Part shown: positions 1 through 8,026 of the stretch, in pieces
Layout: every line of letters begins with the position of its first letter
Position numbering within the stretch: position 1 is the first letter of the stretch
Assembly (NCBI RefSeq): GCF_900091575.1
Contig: NZ_FMCR01000002.1
Coordinates: forward strand, 961,760 to 1,025,759
Direction: 5' to 3'
From: Micromonospora saelicesensis
Lineage (GTDB): Bacteria; Actinomycetota; Actinomycetes; Mycobacteriales; Micromonosporaceae
Length of the DNA: 64,000 nucleotides
The notes under the pieces: model-generated
The model's input: only the letters and a program-made list of their open reading frames with translations
Told to the model about the DNA's origin: nothing
Databases searched by the model: none
Translations under genes and position numbers: made by a program

Positions 1-2755
1 GCCGGGCCAGGGCGACGGCGATGCCGGACCCCCCGTGTGAGAAACCCGCCAGCGGCCGACTCGGGTTCACCGCGCCCGCCCAGCCGATCCCGTCGCCGGC
101 CGGCTCGGCCTTGTCCGCCAGGATCCGGGCGAACGTGCGGGCCGCGTCGAGGATCGGCTCCGACGGCCGCGCCGCGTGCAGCGCCAGCAGCGCGAGGATC
201 GCTCCGGCCGCGCCGCTGATCACGTCGTACGCCTCGTCCTGCGGCGCGAGGTGCAGCAGGACGGGCACGATCCGCCCGGCGGCGTCCAACAGGTCGTCGC
301 GCTGCCACAGGGCGCCCAGGTGACTCAACGCGTACAGCGGTCCGCCCAGCTCGTTGAAGGCGCCGACGGTGAAGTTCTCGAGGCTCTCCGTCGGCGTCTC
401 GTCGAGCAGGTCGATCTGACGTACCAGCATGCCGGCGGCCACCTCGGCCGCGCCGCGGAAGCGCTGCTCGCCGCTGACCTCGCCGAGGTAGCCGAGGAAC
501 AACGCGATCCCGGACAGCCCGCTGTAGAGGTCGATCCCGACCGGGCCCAGCTGCCAGATCTTGTCGGCCACCAGGGTGTGCCCGAGCCAGGCGATCGAGT
601 CCTCGCCGGTGTCGGCCGACAGCAGCAGCCGGTCGCCGGCGGCGCGCGCGGCGGCGATGAACCGGTCCACGTCGGCGGGAACGGTGGCGGCGGTGACCTG
701 GTACTCCGACCACTGCCCCTGACTCTCCACGCCCATCGTCAGCGCCGCGAGCGAGCTGCGCAGGATCCAGGTCTGCTGGGCCAGATGCGTTTCGGAGAGG
801 GCGCCGATGCGCTGCCGCGAGCGCTCCAGACCGCTGGTGGGCAGCACCCCGGCGACCACCGAGCCGTCTCCGGCGACGAAGTCGTGCGAGGCGGGCGTCG
901 TGCTGAAGAAGGGGATGTCGCCGCGGCTCAGCTGTGCCTGCTCGGCGGTCGCGATCCGGGCCTCGGCGCCCGGCCACTCCTCCTGCAACCAGAGGAAGCT
1001 GAAGAACCGCTCCCGGTCCAGCGCGTTGCGCAGCAGGTCGGGGTGGCGGCTCTCCTGCAACAGCTTGCCGTAGGTGCGGGTGGCGCGCAGGATCACGCGT
1101 ACCTCGTCACCGGCGAACGCGGCCACCGGCCCGTCCGGTGCCAGCAGCTCGTCGCGGTGGCGGTGCAGCAGCCGGTAGGTCTGCTCGAACCCGGCCATGA
1201 TGTCGGCGCTGAAGTCGAGGGTGTGGTGTGCCGCGTCGCTCAGGCTGGGGAGGTTCTGCCCGCCGCCCATCTCGATCCGTTTGCGGACCAGGCGCATCTC
1301 GTCGGTGCCGGACTCCTCCCAGGTGGCAACCGGGGTGGGCGTGAGCTGCCCGGCGGTGCCGGCCAGACCGCTGAAGTCGACGCCGCCGACGCCGTCGTCG
1401 TCCTGGTAGATGATGGGCCGGGGCAGGAGCCCGACCTCCAGGACCGACTCCCGCATCGTCCGGAACGACTCCGCCGAGACGCCGATCTGCTGGTCCGTCT
1501 GCTCGCCCTGCGGGTGGAAGAGGGCTTCCAGGTCGACCAGCATCGGGTGCTCGCCGGCGGCGATGATGTTCTCCAGGTGGAAGTCGACGGCCGCGAGGCT
1601 GTGCAGCAACGCCAGGTAGCTGCCCTGCCGGGTGTAGAAGCGGCGCAGCGCGTCGTGATCGGCGCAGGGCCCGGCGGTGACGAACTCCGACCAGCCGTAG
1701 TCACCGCGGTCGAGCACCCACATGGTGCGCAGCGACGGTTGCGCGCCACGCGTGTTGAGCCAGTCCAGCAGTTGCTGGAAGTGCAGCTCGACCTGCAGTC
1801 CGCGGGGCTTGTAGACGGCGCGGGCGCCGTTGGCGAAGCGGACGAACCCGACCGAGCGGCCACCGCGGTGTGAGTCACCGGCGCCGAACGACACCTCCGT
1901 CACGCTGCCCAGCTCCGCCGGGTCGCCCAGCCGGGCGGTCAGGGCGGTGGCGTCCGCGGTGAGGCGCTGGGCGAACTCGATCCGGGCGTCCACCCAGTTG
2001 TCGATGAGGATGGTCGCGTCCCGGGCCAGCACCGGATACTCCATCAGGACGTCGAGCGTGTACTTCGGGTCGCGCAGCCGCCGGGCGAAGTCCTGGAAGC
2101 GCTGCTGCGAGGTCTCCCCCTCCAACTGCCCCTGCAACCGCAGGACGTTGAGTTCCAGCACGAGCACCCGGCCGACGAGCAGGTTGATCGCCCCGTAGGG
2201 CGGCTCGCAGAGTTGGTCGGCGAGCAGGTCGGCATCGAGGTGTCCTCCCGGCGTTTCGACGCAGGCCGCGTGCACCGCCTCGCGTACCCGGCGGACGCCG
2301 TCGTCCACCAGCGGGCGCACCAACTCGACGAACGCGGCGTGCGGGTGCGGCTCGTGGTGGTGGTCATGGTCGTGGTCGTGCCCGTGGTCGTCCCCGTGGT
2401 GGTCAGCGTCAGCGGTCTCGCCCGGCCGGTGGTCGCGCCATGCGCGCTCGATGGTGCGCACGTAGCCCGGGATGTCGGTGAACCTGCTGCGGACCGTTTC
2501 CGGCGATTCGCCGAGCACAGTGGTCAGCGTGGGCTCGTCGAGGTCGAGGGCGTCGAGCCAGCTCTCGAACAGGTGCGTGTCACCGGCGAAGACCGGTTCG
2601 TTCTTCCACCGATCGAGCCGGAGCCGCCCCCGGTCCTCGTCCACCGAGCCGGTCGGCGCCGCGCCGCCGAGCCTCTCCGGCAGGGAGTACGCCAGGTACC
2701 AGCAGGGGTTCGAAACGTCCACCGGGTCGTGGCCGGGCAGGTGCGACTGCGTCAT
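1..2755 (-). CDS. lanM: LanM1, class II lanthipeptide synthetase (3' end outside window)
   Basis: Bifunctional enzyme that phosphorylates and eliminates Ser/Thr of a precursor peptide and then cyclises the dehydro residues onto Cys. About 918 codons are in the window, starting MTQSHLPGHD at an ATG. The dehydratase half carries the KPRGLQVELHF motif and the kinase-like stretch DFHLENIIAAGEHPMLVDLE. The cyclase half begins in the window: its GFSHGGSGIA motif is the last thing readable, so the zinc ligands (expected WCxG and CHG) lie off the left edge and cannot be checked. A His/Asp-rich insertion sits near residues 116-139. The gene is last in the visible lan operon, 93 bp after a precursor gene and behind a strong hairpin. 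It differs from LanM2 throughout, so each synthetase probably serves one precursor (inference). Confidence 0.93.
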   Translation of the reverse strand, partial: MTQSHLPGHDPVDVSNPCWYLAYSLPERLGGAAPTGSVDEDRGRLRLDRWKNEPVFAGDTHLFESWLDALDLDEPTLTTVLGESPETVRSRFTDIPGYVRTIERAWRDHRPGETADADHHGDDHGHDHDHDHHHEPHPHAAFVELVRPLVDDGVRRVREAVHAACVETPGGHLDADLLADQLCEPPYGAINLLVGRVLVLELNVLRLQGQLEGETSQQRFQDFARRLRDPKYTLDVLMEYPVLARDATILIDNWVDARIEFAQRLTADATALTARLGDPAELGSVTEVSFGAGDSHRGGRSVGFVRFANGARAVYKPRGLQVELHFQQLLDWLNTRGAQPSLRTMWVLDRGDYGWSEFVTAGPCADHDALRRFYTRQGSYLALLHSLAAVDFHLENIIAAGEHPMLVDLEALFHPQGEQTDQQIGVSAESFRTMRESVLEVGLLPRPIIYQDDDGVGGVDFSGLAGTAGQLTPTPVATWEESGTDEMRLVRKRIEMGGGQNLPSLSDAAHHTLDFSADIMAGFEQTYRLLHRHRDELLAPDGPVAAFAGDEVRVILRATRTYGKLLQESRHPDLLRNALDRERFFSFLWLQEEWPGAEARIATAEQAQLSRGDIPFFSTTPASHDFVAGDGSVVAGVLPTSGLERSRQRIGALSETHLAQQTWILRSSLAALTMGVESQGQWSEYQVTAATVPADVDRFIAAARAAGDRLLLSADTGEDSIAWLGHTLVADKIWQLGPVGIDLYSGLSGIALFLGYLGEVSGEQRFRGAAEVAAGMLVRQIDLLDETPTESLENFTVGAFNELGGPLYALSHLGALWQRDDLLDAAGRIVPVLLHLAPQDEAYDVISGAAGAILALLALHAARPSEPILDAARTFARILADKAEPAGDGIGWAGAVNPSRPLAGFSHGGSGIAVALAR

Positions 2756-2799
2756 CGGGGGTGCTCTCTCTCGCGCAGCGGTCGGGTCTCGCGGGGGAC

Positions 2800-2830
2800 G
2801 GTGCCCGGACACCTCAGGTGTCCGGGCACC
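2800..2830 (-). terminator. Perfect 15-bp stem between lanA1 and lanM1
   Basis: The arms GGTGCCCGGACACCT (2800-2814) and its exact complement (2816-2830) are separated by one base, so the real loop is formed by opening the top pairs. There is no U-run. It lies 19 bases after the lanA1 stop and 45 bases before the lanM1 start. It probably acts as a partial terminator or 3' mRNA stabiliser that keeps precursor transcripts above synthetase transcripts. Confidence 0.75.
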
Positions 2831-2848
2831 ACCGGTGGAGCGGGTGAA

Positions 2849-3127
2849 TCAGGCGGTGCACAGACCGCAGGTCGACTGCGTCTGGCAGGTGCCACAGGTG
2901 GTTCCGCCGCACGTCGCGCCACAGGAACCGCACGGGGTCTCCCGGGCGGTGAAGCCGCCGCAGCAGCCGAGGGTCCACAGTCCCTCGGTACGCGCGCCGG
3001 CGATGTGCGCGAGGACGTCGTCACCGAGCTCGACGACGCCGCAGGGGTGCTCCGGCAGCGCCGCCAACTGCTCGGCGGAAAGGCTCGCCCGGTACTCGGG
3101 GTCCTTCCAGGCTTGCACGATGTTCAT
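2849..3127 (-). CDS. lanA: LanA1, Cys-rich class II lanthipeptide precursor
   Basis: A 92-residue precursor. The leader (MNIVQAWKDPEYRASLS... then ELGDDVL) has the WKDPxYRxSLS and E-L-x-D/N signature of the mersacidin/lichenicidin-type leaders recognised by LanM. Cleavage is likely near HIAGA (about residues 41-45), but there is no clean GG site. The remaining core is crowded with nine Cys and many Thr/Ser in short blocks such as CGSCGATCGGTTCGTC. It lacks the CTxTxEC motif of haloduracin/lichenicidin alpha peptides. The leader also contains a Cys at about residue 29, which is unusual. A good ribosome site (GAGGAGAG) precedes the ATG. It pairs with LanA2 in one operon and is probably the partner peptide of a two-component lantibiotic. 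Confidence 0.88.
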   Translation of the reverse strand: MNIVQAWKDPEYRASLSAEQLAALPEHPCGVVELGDDVLAHIAGARTEGLWTLGCCGGFTARETPCGSCGATCGGTTCGTCQTQSTCGLCTA

Positions 3128-3159
3128 TAAGTGCTCTCCTCAGGGAGTTCGGGGTGTGC

Positions 3160-3204
3160 CGGCGAGGAAACGCATCCGTGCGGGACGGTTCGGGTTCCTC
3201 GCCG
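3160..3204 (-). other. Inverted repeat between the two precursor genes
   Basis: Arms CGGCGAGGAA (3160-3169) and TTCCTCGCCG (3195-3204) pair perfectly, and a smaller CCGT/ACGG pair fits inside the 25-base loop. It lies just after the lanA2 stop. It is likely an mRNA 3' stabiliser or weak terminator separating expression of the two precursors. Confidence 0.5.
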
Positions 3205-3215
3205 AGGTGGATCGG

Positions 3216-3467
3216 TCAGCCGCAGCAGCCGGCGGTGAACGCCGCGCAGGTGCCGTTGCAGAAGGTGCCGTTGAAGGAGAAGCAGCCGGCGGCCCCGGTG
3301 ACCACGGTGATCGTGGGAGTCGGGGTCCACGTTCCGCCGTCGGCGCCGTCGAGCTCCTGGTCGTTCAGCTCGACGAAGCCGGCCGGGTTCGCCGGCAGGC
3401 TGGCCCGGTCCTCGGGGCTGAGGGACGCCCGGTAGACCGGGTCCTTCCACGCCCTGATGTAGTCCAT
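3216..3467 (-). CDS. lanA: LanA2, beta-like class II lanthipeptide precursor
   Basis: An 83-residue precursor with the same leader family as LanA1 (MDYIRAWKDPVYRASLS, then NPAGFVELNDQEL). A double-glycine type site is seen at DGADGG, about residue 45. Cutting there gives a core of about 38 residues that begins TWTPTPTITVVTGAAGC and holds ten Ser/Thr and five Cys, the last two adjacent (AGCCG end). A Thr-rich, Cys-free N-terminal third followed by Cys-containing rings resembles beta peptides of two-component lantibiotics such as lichenicidin, whose beta core also starts with a Thr run. The start ATG has an ATCGGAG ribosome site. It lies 72 bp after lanM2, in the same direction. Confidence 0.9.
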   Translation of the reverse strand: MDYIRAWKDPVYRASLSPEDRASLPANPAGFVELNDQELDGADGGTWTPTPTITVVTGAAGCFSFNGTFCNGTCAAFTAGCCG

Positions 3468-3539
3468 GTGAAACTCCGATCTATAGGTGGTGAAGCGCGA
3501 TACGTGGATGGACCTCCACGGCGGAACCGTAGGACCGCG

Positions 3540-6500
3540 CTATGGCAGATCGATGGCACCGCGATGGTCGGTCGGCGGCTCCAGCAGCAGCACCGACGGC
3601 ACACCCGCCGGGTCGGCCCACCGCAGGAGCGCGTAGCCGATGCCGGCCAGGCCGCTCATCAGCCCCGGTGTCTCCACGCCCCGTGGCACGCCGCACCGCC
3701 AGTCACGGTTCTCGATGTCCGCGACGGCGGTCGCCGCGATCGCGGCGGCGCGCTGGGCCGCCTCGTCGTCCCCGAGGGCTCGGGCGGCGGCCAGTGCGGC
3801 CTCGGCGTTGCCGAGGTCCCCGTGGCAGATCGAGTGGTTGTGCAGCAGGTTGCTCGGCTCCAGCGTCGCCGTCAGCGCACGCCGCAGGTCGTCGCGCAGC
3901 AGCGCGTCGTCGGTGGCGTAGCCCAGGAGTTCGGCGCGTGCCATCGCGACCCCGGCCGCGCCGTGGCACCAGGCGACCATGGAGTCGCCTTCGGGCGTGT
4001 CCGGGCGTAGGTCGCGCCAGTTGCCGGTCGCCTCGTCGTACACCGTGCGTTCGTAGCGCAGCGCCGCGTCCACCGCGTCGCGATGCTCGTGCGTCCCGGT
4101 GTACCGGTCCCATCGGGCCAGGGCGGTCGCGATACCGGACGCGCCGTGGGAGAAACCGGCCAGCGGCGTGTCCGCGTAGAGGGTGCCGGACCAGCCGACC
4201 CCGTCGCCGACCGGCCGTGCGCCGCTGAGCGTGTGCCGGGCCAGCGTCCGGGCGCCGTCGAGCAGGCTGGGGTCCGCGGTGACCCGGTGCAGCGACAGCA
4301 GGGCCAGCAGCCCGCCGGCGCTGCCGTTGATGATGTCGTACTCGCGGCTTTCGGTGGCGTGCGTGACCATCGACGCGGCCAGGCCCACGGCGGTGTCGAC
4401 CAGGTCGGCGCGGTCCAGGACGGCGGTGAGGTGGCTCAGGGCGTACACCGAACCGCCCAGGTGGTCGAAGCCGCCGACGCCCGCGGTCGCGGTCGGGCCG
4501 GCGAGCCAGCTCCGCGCCTCGCGGAGCATCATCGTGGCGGCCCGGTCGGCGGCCTGCCGGTAGACCGTGTCGCCGGTGACGTCCGCCAGCCGGGCGAGGA
4601 ACAGGGCGATGCCACTGATGCCGTTGTAGAGGTCCATGGCGCTCGGGCCGAGCATCCACACCTTGTCGGCGATCAGGCTCAGGCCCAGCCAGCAGATCCG
4701 GTCGTCCTCGGTGAGCGCGGTCGCCAGCATCCGATCCCCGATGATGCGCGCCGCGTCGACGAAGCGCTCAGGTGCGACCGTCGCGGGGGCAACAGGCGAG
4801 TGCACGACCTTCGCGGGTACGACCGGCGACGGCAGGACCACCGTGCCGGGGCGGCTCGGTGGACGCCACCGCGACGGGTCTCCCATGATCAGCGCGGTGA
4901 GCGAGGCTTCGATGATCCAGCTCTGCTGGGCCAGGTGGTCTTCGGACATGCCCACCAGTCGGTCGCGGACCGCGTCCAGGCCGGTCTGGCGCAGTGCCCC
5001 CGGCACCACTGTGCCGTCGCCACCGGTGAGGTCCGTCGACGACGGTGTGGTCACGAAGATCGGCACGTCGCCGGCGTACATCTGGGTCAGTTCCGCGGCG
5101 ATGAGGAGGTCGCGGTCCTCGCGGTGCTCGTGCCCGGCCCACAGGTTCTCGAAGTACCGGTCCCGGTCCAACGCGTCCCGCAGCAGGTCCGGGTGCTGCG
5201 CCTCGGCGAGCAGCCGGACGTACGACTCGGTGGCGCGCAGGACCACCCGCACCTCGTCGTGCGCGAACGCGGCCAACGGGCCGGACGGCCCCAGCAACTC
5301 GTCCCGGTGTCGCAGCAGGATCCGGTAGAGCGTGCGGTATCCGTCGCCGATCTCGGGCGCGAACTCCGTCACGTCCAGACGCTGCTCGCCGAGGGTGGGC
5401 AGGTTCCCCGAACCGGGCAGCGGGACCCGCCGCCGATCCAGGCGCATCTCGTCGGTGCCGAACCCGTCCCAGACCGTGACCGGCCGGGCGGTCAACTGCC
5501 CACCAGCCCCGGACATCCCGCTCATGTCGAACTGGTTGACCTGGTTGCCCTCGGTCCAGACCACGGGTGCCGGCAGCAGCCCCACCGTGATGACGGACCT
5601 GCTCATCAACCCGACCCCGGCGCTCTGCAGGTAGCCCGCCTGGTCGCCGATCGGCCGCTCCCACTGCCAGTTGTGCAGCATCGCCTCCAGATCGATGAGC
5701 ATCGGGTGCTCACCGGAGGCGATCACATTTTCCTGATGGAAATCCGTCGCGCCGAGGGCCTGCAACAGGGCCAGGAGCGCGCCCTGCCGCCGATGGAACC
5801 GGCCGAGGGCGTCGCGGTCGGCGCACGGTCCACTCTCGACGAACTCGGTCCACCCGTACACCTCGCGGTCGACGACCCAGAACGTCCGCAGCGCGGGGTG
5901 CGCGCCGCGCTCGTTGAGCCAGGCCAACAGGTGTTGGAAGTGGCAGTCGACCTGTAGGCGCCGGGGCTTGTACATCACCCGCGCGCCGGTCGCGAAGCGG
6001 ACGACCGCCACCGAGCGACCGCCCCGATGGTTGTCCCCCGCCCCGAAGCTCACCTCGGCCAGGTCGCCGAGCGAGTCCGGCCCGCCGCACCGGTCGGACA
6101 GCTCCGCGTGGTCGGCGACGACGCGCTCGGCGAACTCCAGCCGGCTGGCCTCCCAGTTGTCGACGACCCGCACCAGATCCCGGGCCAGCACCGGATATTC
6201 GCGCAGCAGGCGCAGCGCGTGCTGCGGCTGCTCCAACCGGTGGAGGAAGTCGTGGAAGCGCTCGTGCGGGCTGCTTCCGGACAGCTCGCCCCGGATCCGC
6301 AGCACGTTGAGTTCCAGCGCCATCGTCCGGGCCACCAGCATGTTGACGGTGTCGACCGGCCCCGGGCCCAACCGCGTGGTCAGCGCGTCGGCGGACAGGT
6401 GCGGGTGGCCGTCGACCAACGCCGCCACCCGGGCGCCCAACCGTTCGAGTGCGGCGGCGATCAGTGGCGCGACGAGCGCCGCGAATCCCGCGCTGTCATC

Positions 6501-6857
6501 GTGTCCGGCCGCGCCGTGGCCGGGCGCCACGGTGGCGGCCGGATGTCGCCGCGCGGCCTCGACCAGCCGCCGGGCGTAATCCGGTGCCGTGCCGAACCGG
6601 GCCCGAACGGTCTCGGGCTGCTCGCCCAGGGCCCGGATCAGACCGGCCTCGTCGAGCCCGTGCTGGGCCAGCCGCTGCGGGATCAGGTCGGGCCGCCTCG
6701 CGTGCACCGGCTCGTCCAGCCACATCTTCAGCCGGATCCGGCCGAGATCCTCGTCGACCGGGCCGGTCGGCACCGCGCCGGTCAGCCGCTCCCGCAGGGA
6801 GTGACCCAGAAACCATCCGGCGTCCCCCGGCTGCACCGGGGCAAGGCCGTCGTCCAT
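3540..6857 (-). CDS. lanM: LanM2, complete class II lanthipeptide synthetase
   Basis: About 1105 residues, normal for LanM. The N-terminal dehydratase has KPRRLQVDCHF near residue 297 and DFHQENVIASGEHPMLIDLE near 372-391. The C-terminal LanC-like cyclase has GFSHGASGIA, then WCHGAAG and ICHGDLGN, which supply the Cys, Cys and His zinc ligands, so it looks catalytically complete. I prefer the ATG at 6857 (MDDGLAPVQPG) because GAGGCGGAG precedes it; the upstream in-frame ATG at 6881 has no ribosome site. It begins about 34 bp after the SARP gene and is followed by the two precursor genes, so it is probably co-transcribed. Which precursor it modifies cannot be read from sequence; LanA2 is adjacent. 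Confidence 0.95.
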   Translation of the reverse strand: MDDGLAPVQPGDAGWFLGHSLRERLTGAVPTGPVDEDLGRIRLKMWLDEPVHARRPDLIPQRLAQHGLDEAGLIRALGEQPETVRARFGTAPDYARRLVEAARRHPAATVAPGHGAAGHDDSAGFAALVAPLIAAALERLGARVAALVDGHPHLSADALTTRLGPGPVDTVNMLVARTMALELNVLRIRGELSGSSPHERFHDFLHRLEQPQHALRLLREYPVLARDLVRVVDNWEASRLEFAERVVADHAELSDRCGGPDSLGDLAEVSFGAGDNHRGGRSVAVVRFATGARVMYKPRRLQVDCHFQHLLAWLNERGAHPALRTFWVVDREVYGWTEFVESGPCADRDALGRFHRRQGALLALLQALGATDFHQENVIASGEHPMLIDLEAMLHNWQWERPIGDQAGYLQSAGVGLMSRSVITVGLLPAPVVWTEGNQVNQFDMSGMSGAGGQLTARPVTVWDGFGTDEMRLDRRRVPLPGSGNLPTLGEQRLDVTEFAPEIGDGYRTLYRILLRHRDELLGPSGPLAAFAHDEVRVVLRATESYVRLLAEAQHPDLLRDALDRDRYFENLWAGHEHREDRDLLIAAELTQMYAGDVPIFVTTPSSTDLTGGDGTVVPGALRQTGLDAVRDRLVGMSEDHLAQQSWIIEASLTALIMGDPSRWRPPSRPGTVVLPSPVVPAKVVHSPVAPATVAPERFVDAARIIGDRMLATALTEDDRICWLGLSLIADKVWMLGPSAMDLYNGISGIALFLARLADVTGDTVYRQAADRAATMMLREARSWLAGPTATAGVGGFDHLGGSVYALSHLTAVLDRADLVDTAVGLAASMVTHATESREYDIINGSAGGLLALLSLHRVTADPSLLDGARTLARHTLSGARPVGDGVGWSGTLYADTPLAGFSHGASGIATALARWDRYTGTHEHRDAVDAALRYERTVYDEATGNWRDLRPDTPEGDSMVAWCHGAAGVAMARAELLGYATDDALLRDDLRRALTATLEPSNLLHNHSICHGDLGNAEAALAAARALGDDEAAQRAAAIAATAVADIENRDWRCGVPRGVETPGLMSGLAGIGYALLRWADPAGVPSVLLLEPPTDHRGAIDLP

Positions 6858-6890
6858 CTGCTCCGCCTCACCGCGCGGCATCGCCGCGCA

Positions 6891-7715
6891 TCACGTGGTG
6901 GTGGCCGCCCGTGCCCGGGCGGGTCCTTCGAGAAAAAGGTCCGACACCCAGGGCGGGCCCAGGTCGCCGCGCAACATCGAGGTGTACGCCGCGAGCAGCG
7001 CCGGGGTCGGCTCGACGCCCAACTCGGTCGCCAGACGGGTACGGAAGGCGCTGAACACGTCCATCGCCTCGCTCTGCCTGCCGGTCTGGTACAGGGCGGT
7101 CATCAGCATGATCGCCAGCCGTTCCCGCAGGGGATACTCCGTCTGCAAAGCGATGAGCGCGGGGATCGCCCGGCGGCAGTCGCCCAGCCGCAGGTGCAGT
7201 TCCAGCCGGTGTTCCAGGCAGACGATGCGGCGTTCGAGCAGATGTTGCCGACGGCTCTCCGCGTACGGACCGGTCAGGCCCGCCAACGGCTCGCCCGCCC
7301 AGCTCTGCTCGGCCTCGGCCAGTAGCGCCGCGGCCCCGGCGAGGTCGCCGGCCGCCTCGGCGGCAGCCGCCCGCTCAACCGCCTCGTCGAAGTCCGCGAC
7401 GTCGGTGCGGGCCGAACCGAGACGCAGCCGGTAGCCGATCCGGGAGCTGTCGATCGTGGGACCGTCGCGGCCGACGCACGCCGCCTGGAGCGTGCGCCGC
7501 AGACGGTAGATGTACGGCGGGATCAGCTTCGTGCCGGTCGCCGGGGTCTGGCCGCCCCAGACTCCCTGCAGGATCGACGCCGGTGTGACCACGCGGTTCG
7601 CGTTGAACAGCAGGATCGCGAAGACCGCCTGTTGCCGGACGGGCCCGAGGTCGAGCCACTCTCTGCCGACCTCGGCGTGCAGCGGGCCGAGGGCGAGAAA
7701 CCGTACCCGCGTCAC
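6891..7715 (-). CDS. SARP-family transcriptional activator of the lan cluster
   Basis: A 274-residue protein with the small SARP layout: an N-terminal winged-helix DNA-binding domain (VRFLALGPLHAEVG ... LIPPYIYRLRRTLQ, about residues 3-95) followed by a bacterial transcriptional activation (BTAD) helical domain to about residue 250. SARPs activate secondary-metabolite operons by binding direct repeats near the -35 region. It is the first gene on the strand and runs directly into lanM2, so it likely controls this lantibiotic operon and possibly itself. The GTG start at 7715 gives the canonical N-terminus. It overlaps the stop of a tiny upstream reading frame that carries the best ribosome site. 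Confidence 0.9.
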   Translation of the reverse strand: MTRVRFLALGPLHAEVGREWLDLGPVRQQAVFAILLFNANRVVTPASILQGVWGGQTPATGTKLIPPYIYRLRRTLQAACVGRDGPTIDSSRIGYRLRLGSARTDVADFDEAVERAAAAEAAGDLAGAAALLAEAEQSWAGEPLAGLTGPYAESRRQHLLERRIVCLEHRLELHLRLGDCRRAIPALIALQTEYPLRERLAIMLMTALYQTGRQSEAMDVFSAFRTRLATELGVEPTPALLAAYTSMLRGDLGPPWVSDLFLEGPARARAATTT

Positions 7716-7747
7716 GGCATCGCACCGCCCGCACCAGGACTCGTCAT
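7712..7747 (-). other. Possible 11-codon upstream ORF coupled to the SARP gene
   Basis: An ATG at 7747 follows a strong GGAGGAG and encodes MTSPGAGGAMP before a TGA. That TGA overlaps the GTG start of the SARP gene, which has no good ribosome site of its own. This looks like translational coupling through a minipeptide. A frameshift or sequencing error that splits an N-terminal extension is the alternative. Confidence 0.4.
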
Positions 7748-7953
7748 CGAGGTCTCCTCCCTACCGGCGGCCGGGGGACCGCACACAGGCGACGAGGCAC
7801 GGCACGCACCCGGGTCAGCTCTGAATCCGGCGGTGCCGCATGGATCGAAGATCATCGTGTTCAGGGGATGGTAGGACGGTCGGCGTACAACTCGCGTACA
7901 TCGCCCGTACGAACAGCGCGCAGCCAGTAGCGCCGCGCACTCCGAAACGGAAA

Positions 7954-7996
7954 CGGTGCTGCCGGTGAGTCATCAGGTGACTCACCGGCAGCACCG
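7954..7996 (-). terminator. Strong 19-bp intrinsic terminator after the VOC gene
   Basis: A perfect 19-bp stem with a 5-base loop (arms 7954-7972 and 7978-7996). Read on the minus strand it is followed by a T-rich TTTCCGTTT, so it should end the transcript coming from the VOC gene. The rest of 7748-8026 holds no gene that I can support. Confidence 0.85.
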
Positions 7997-8026
7997 CGAT
8001 CAGCAGGTCTTACGCGTGGGCGTAGC

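Noticed and set aside
176..1873. A 565-codon open frame on the plus strand
   Set aside because: It is antisense to LanM1. The minus frame carries the conserved LanM motifs while this one has no recognisable domain.
1..2755. LanM1 as a pseudogene because no stop is seen
   Set aside because: The frame is open and motif-complete up to the edge; it is simply cut by the window.
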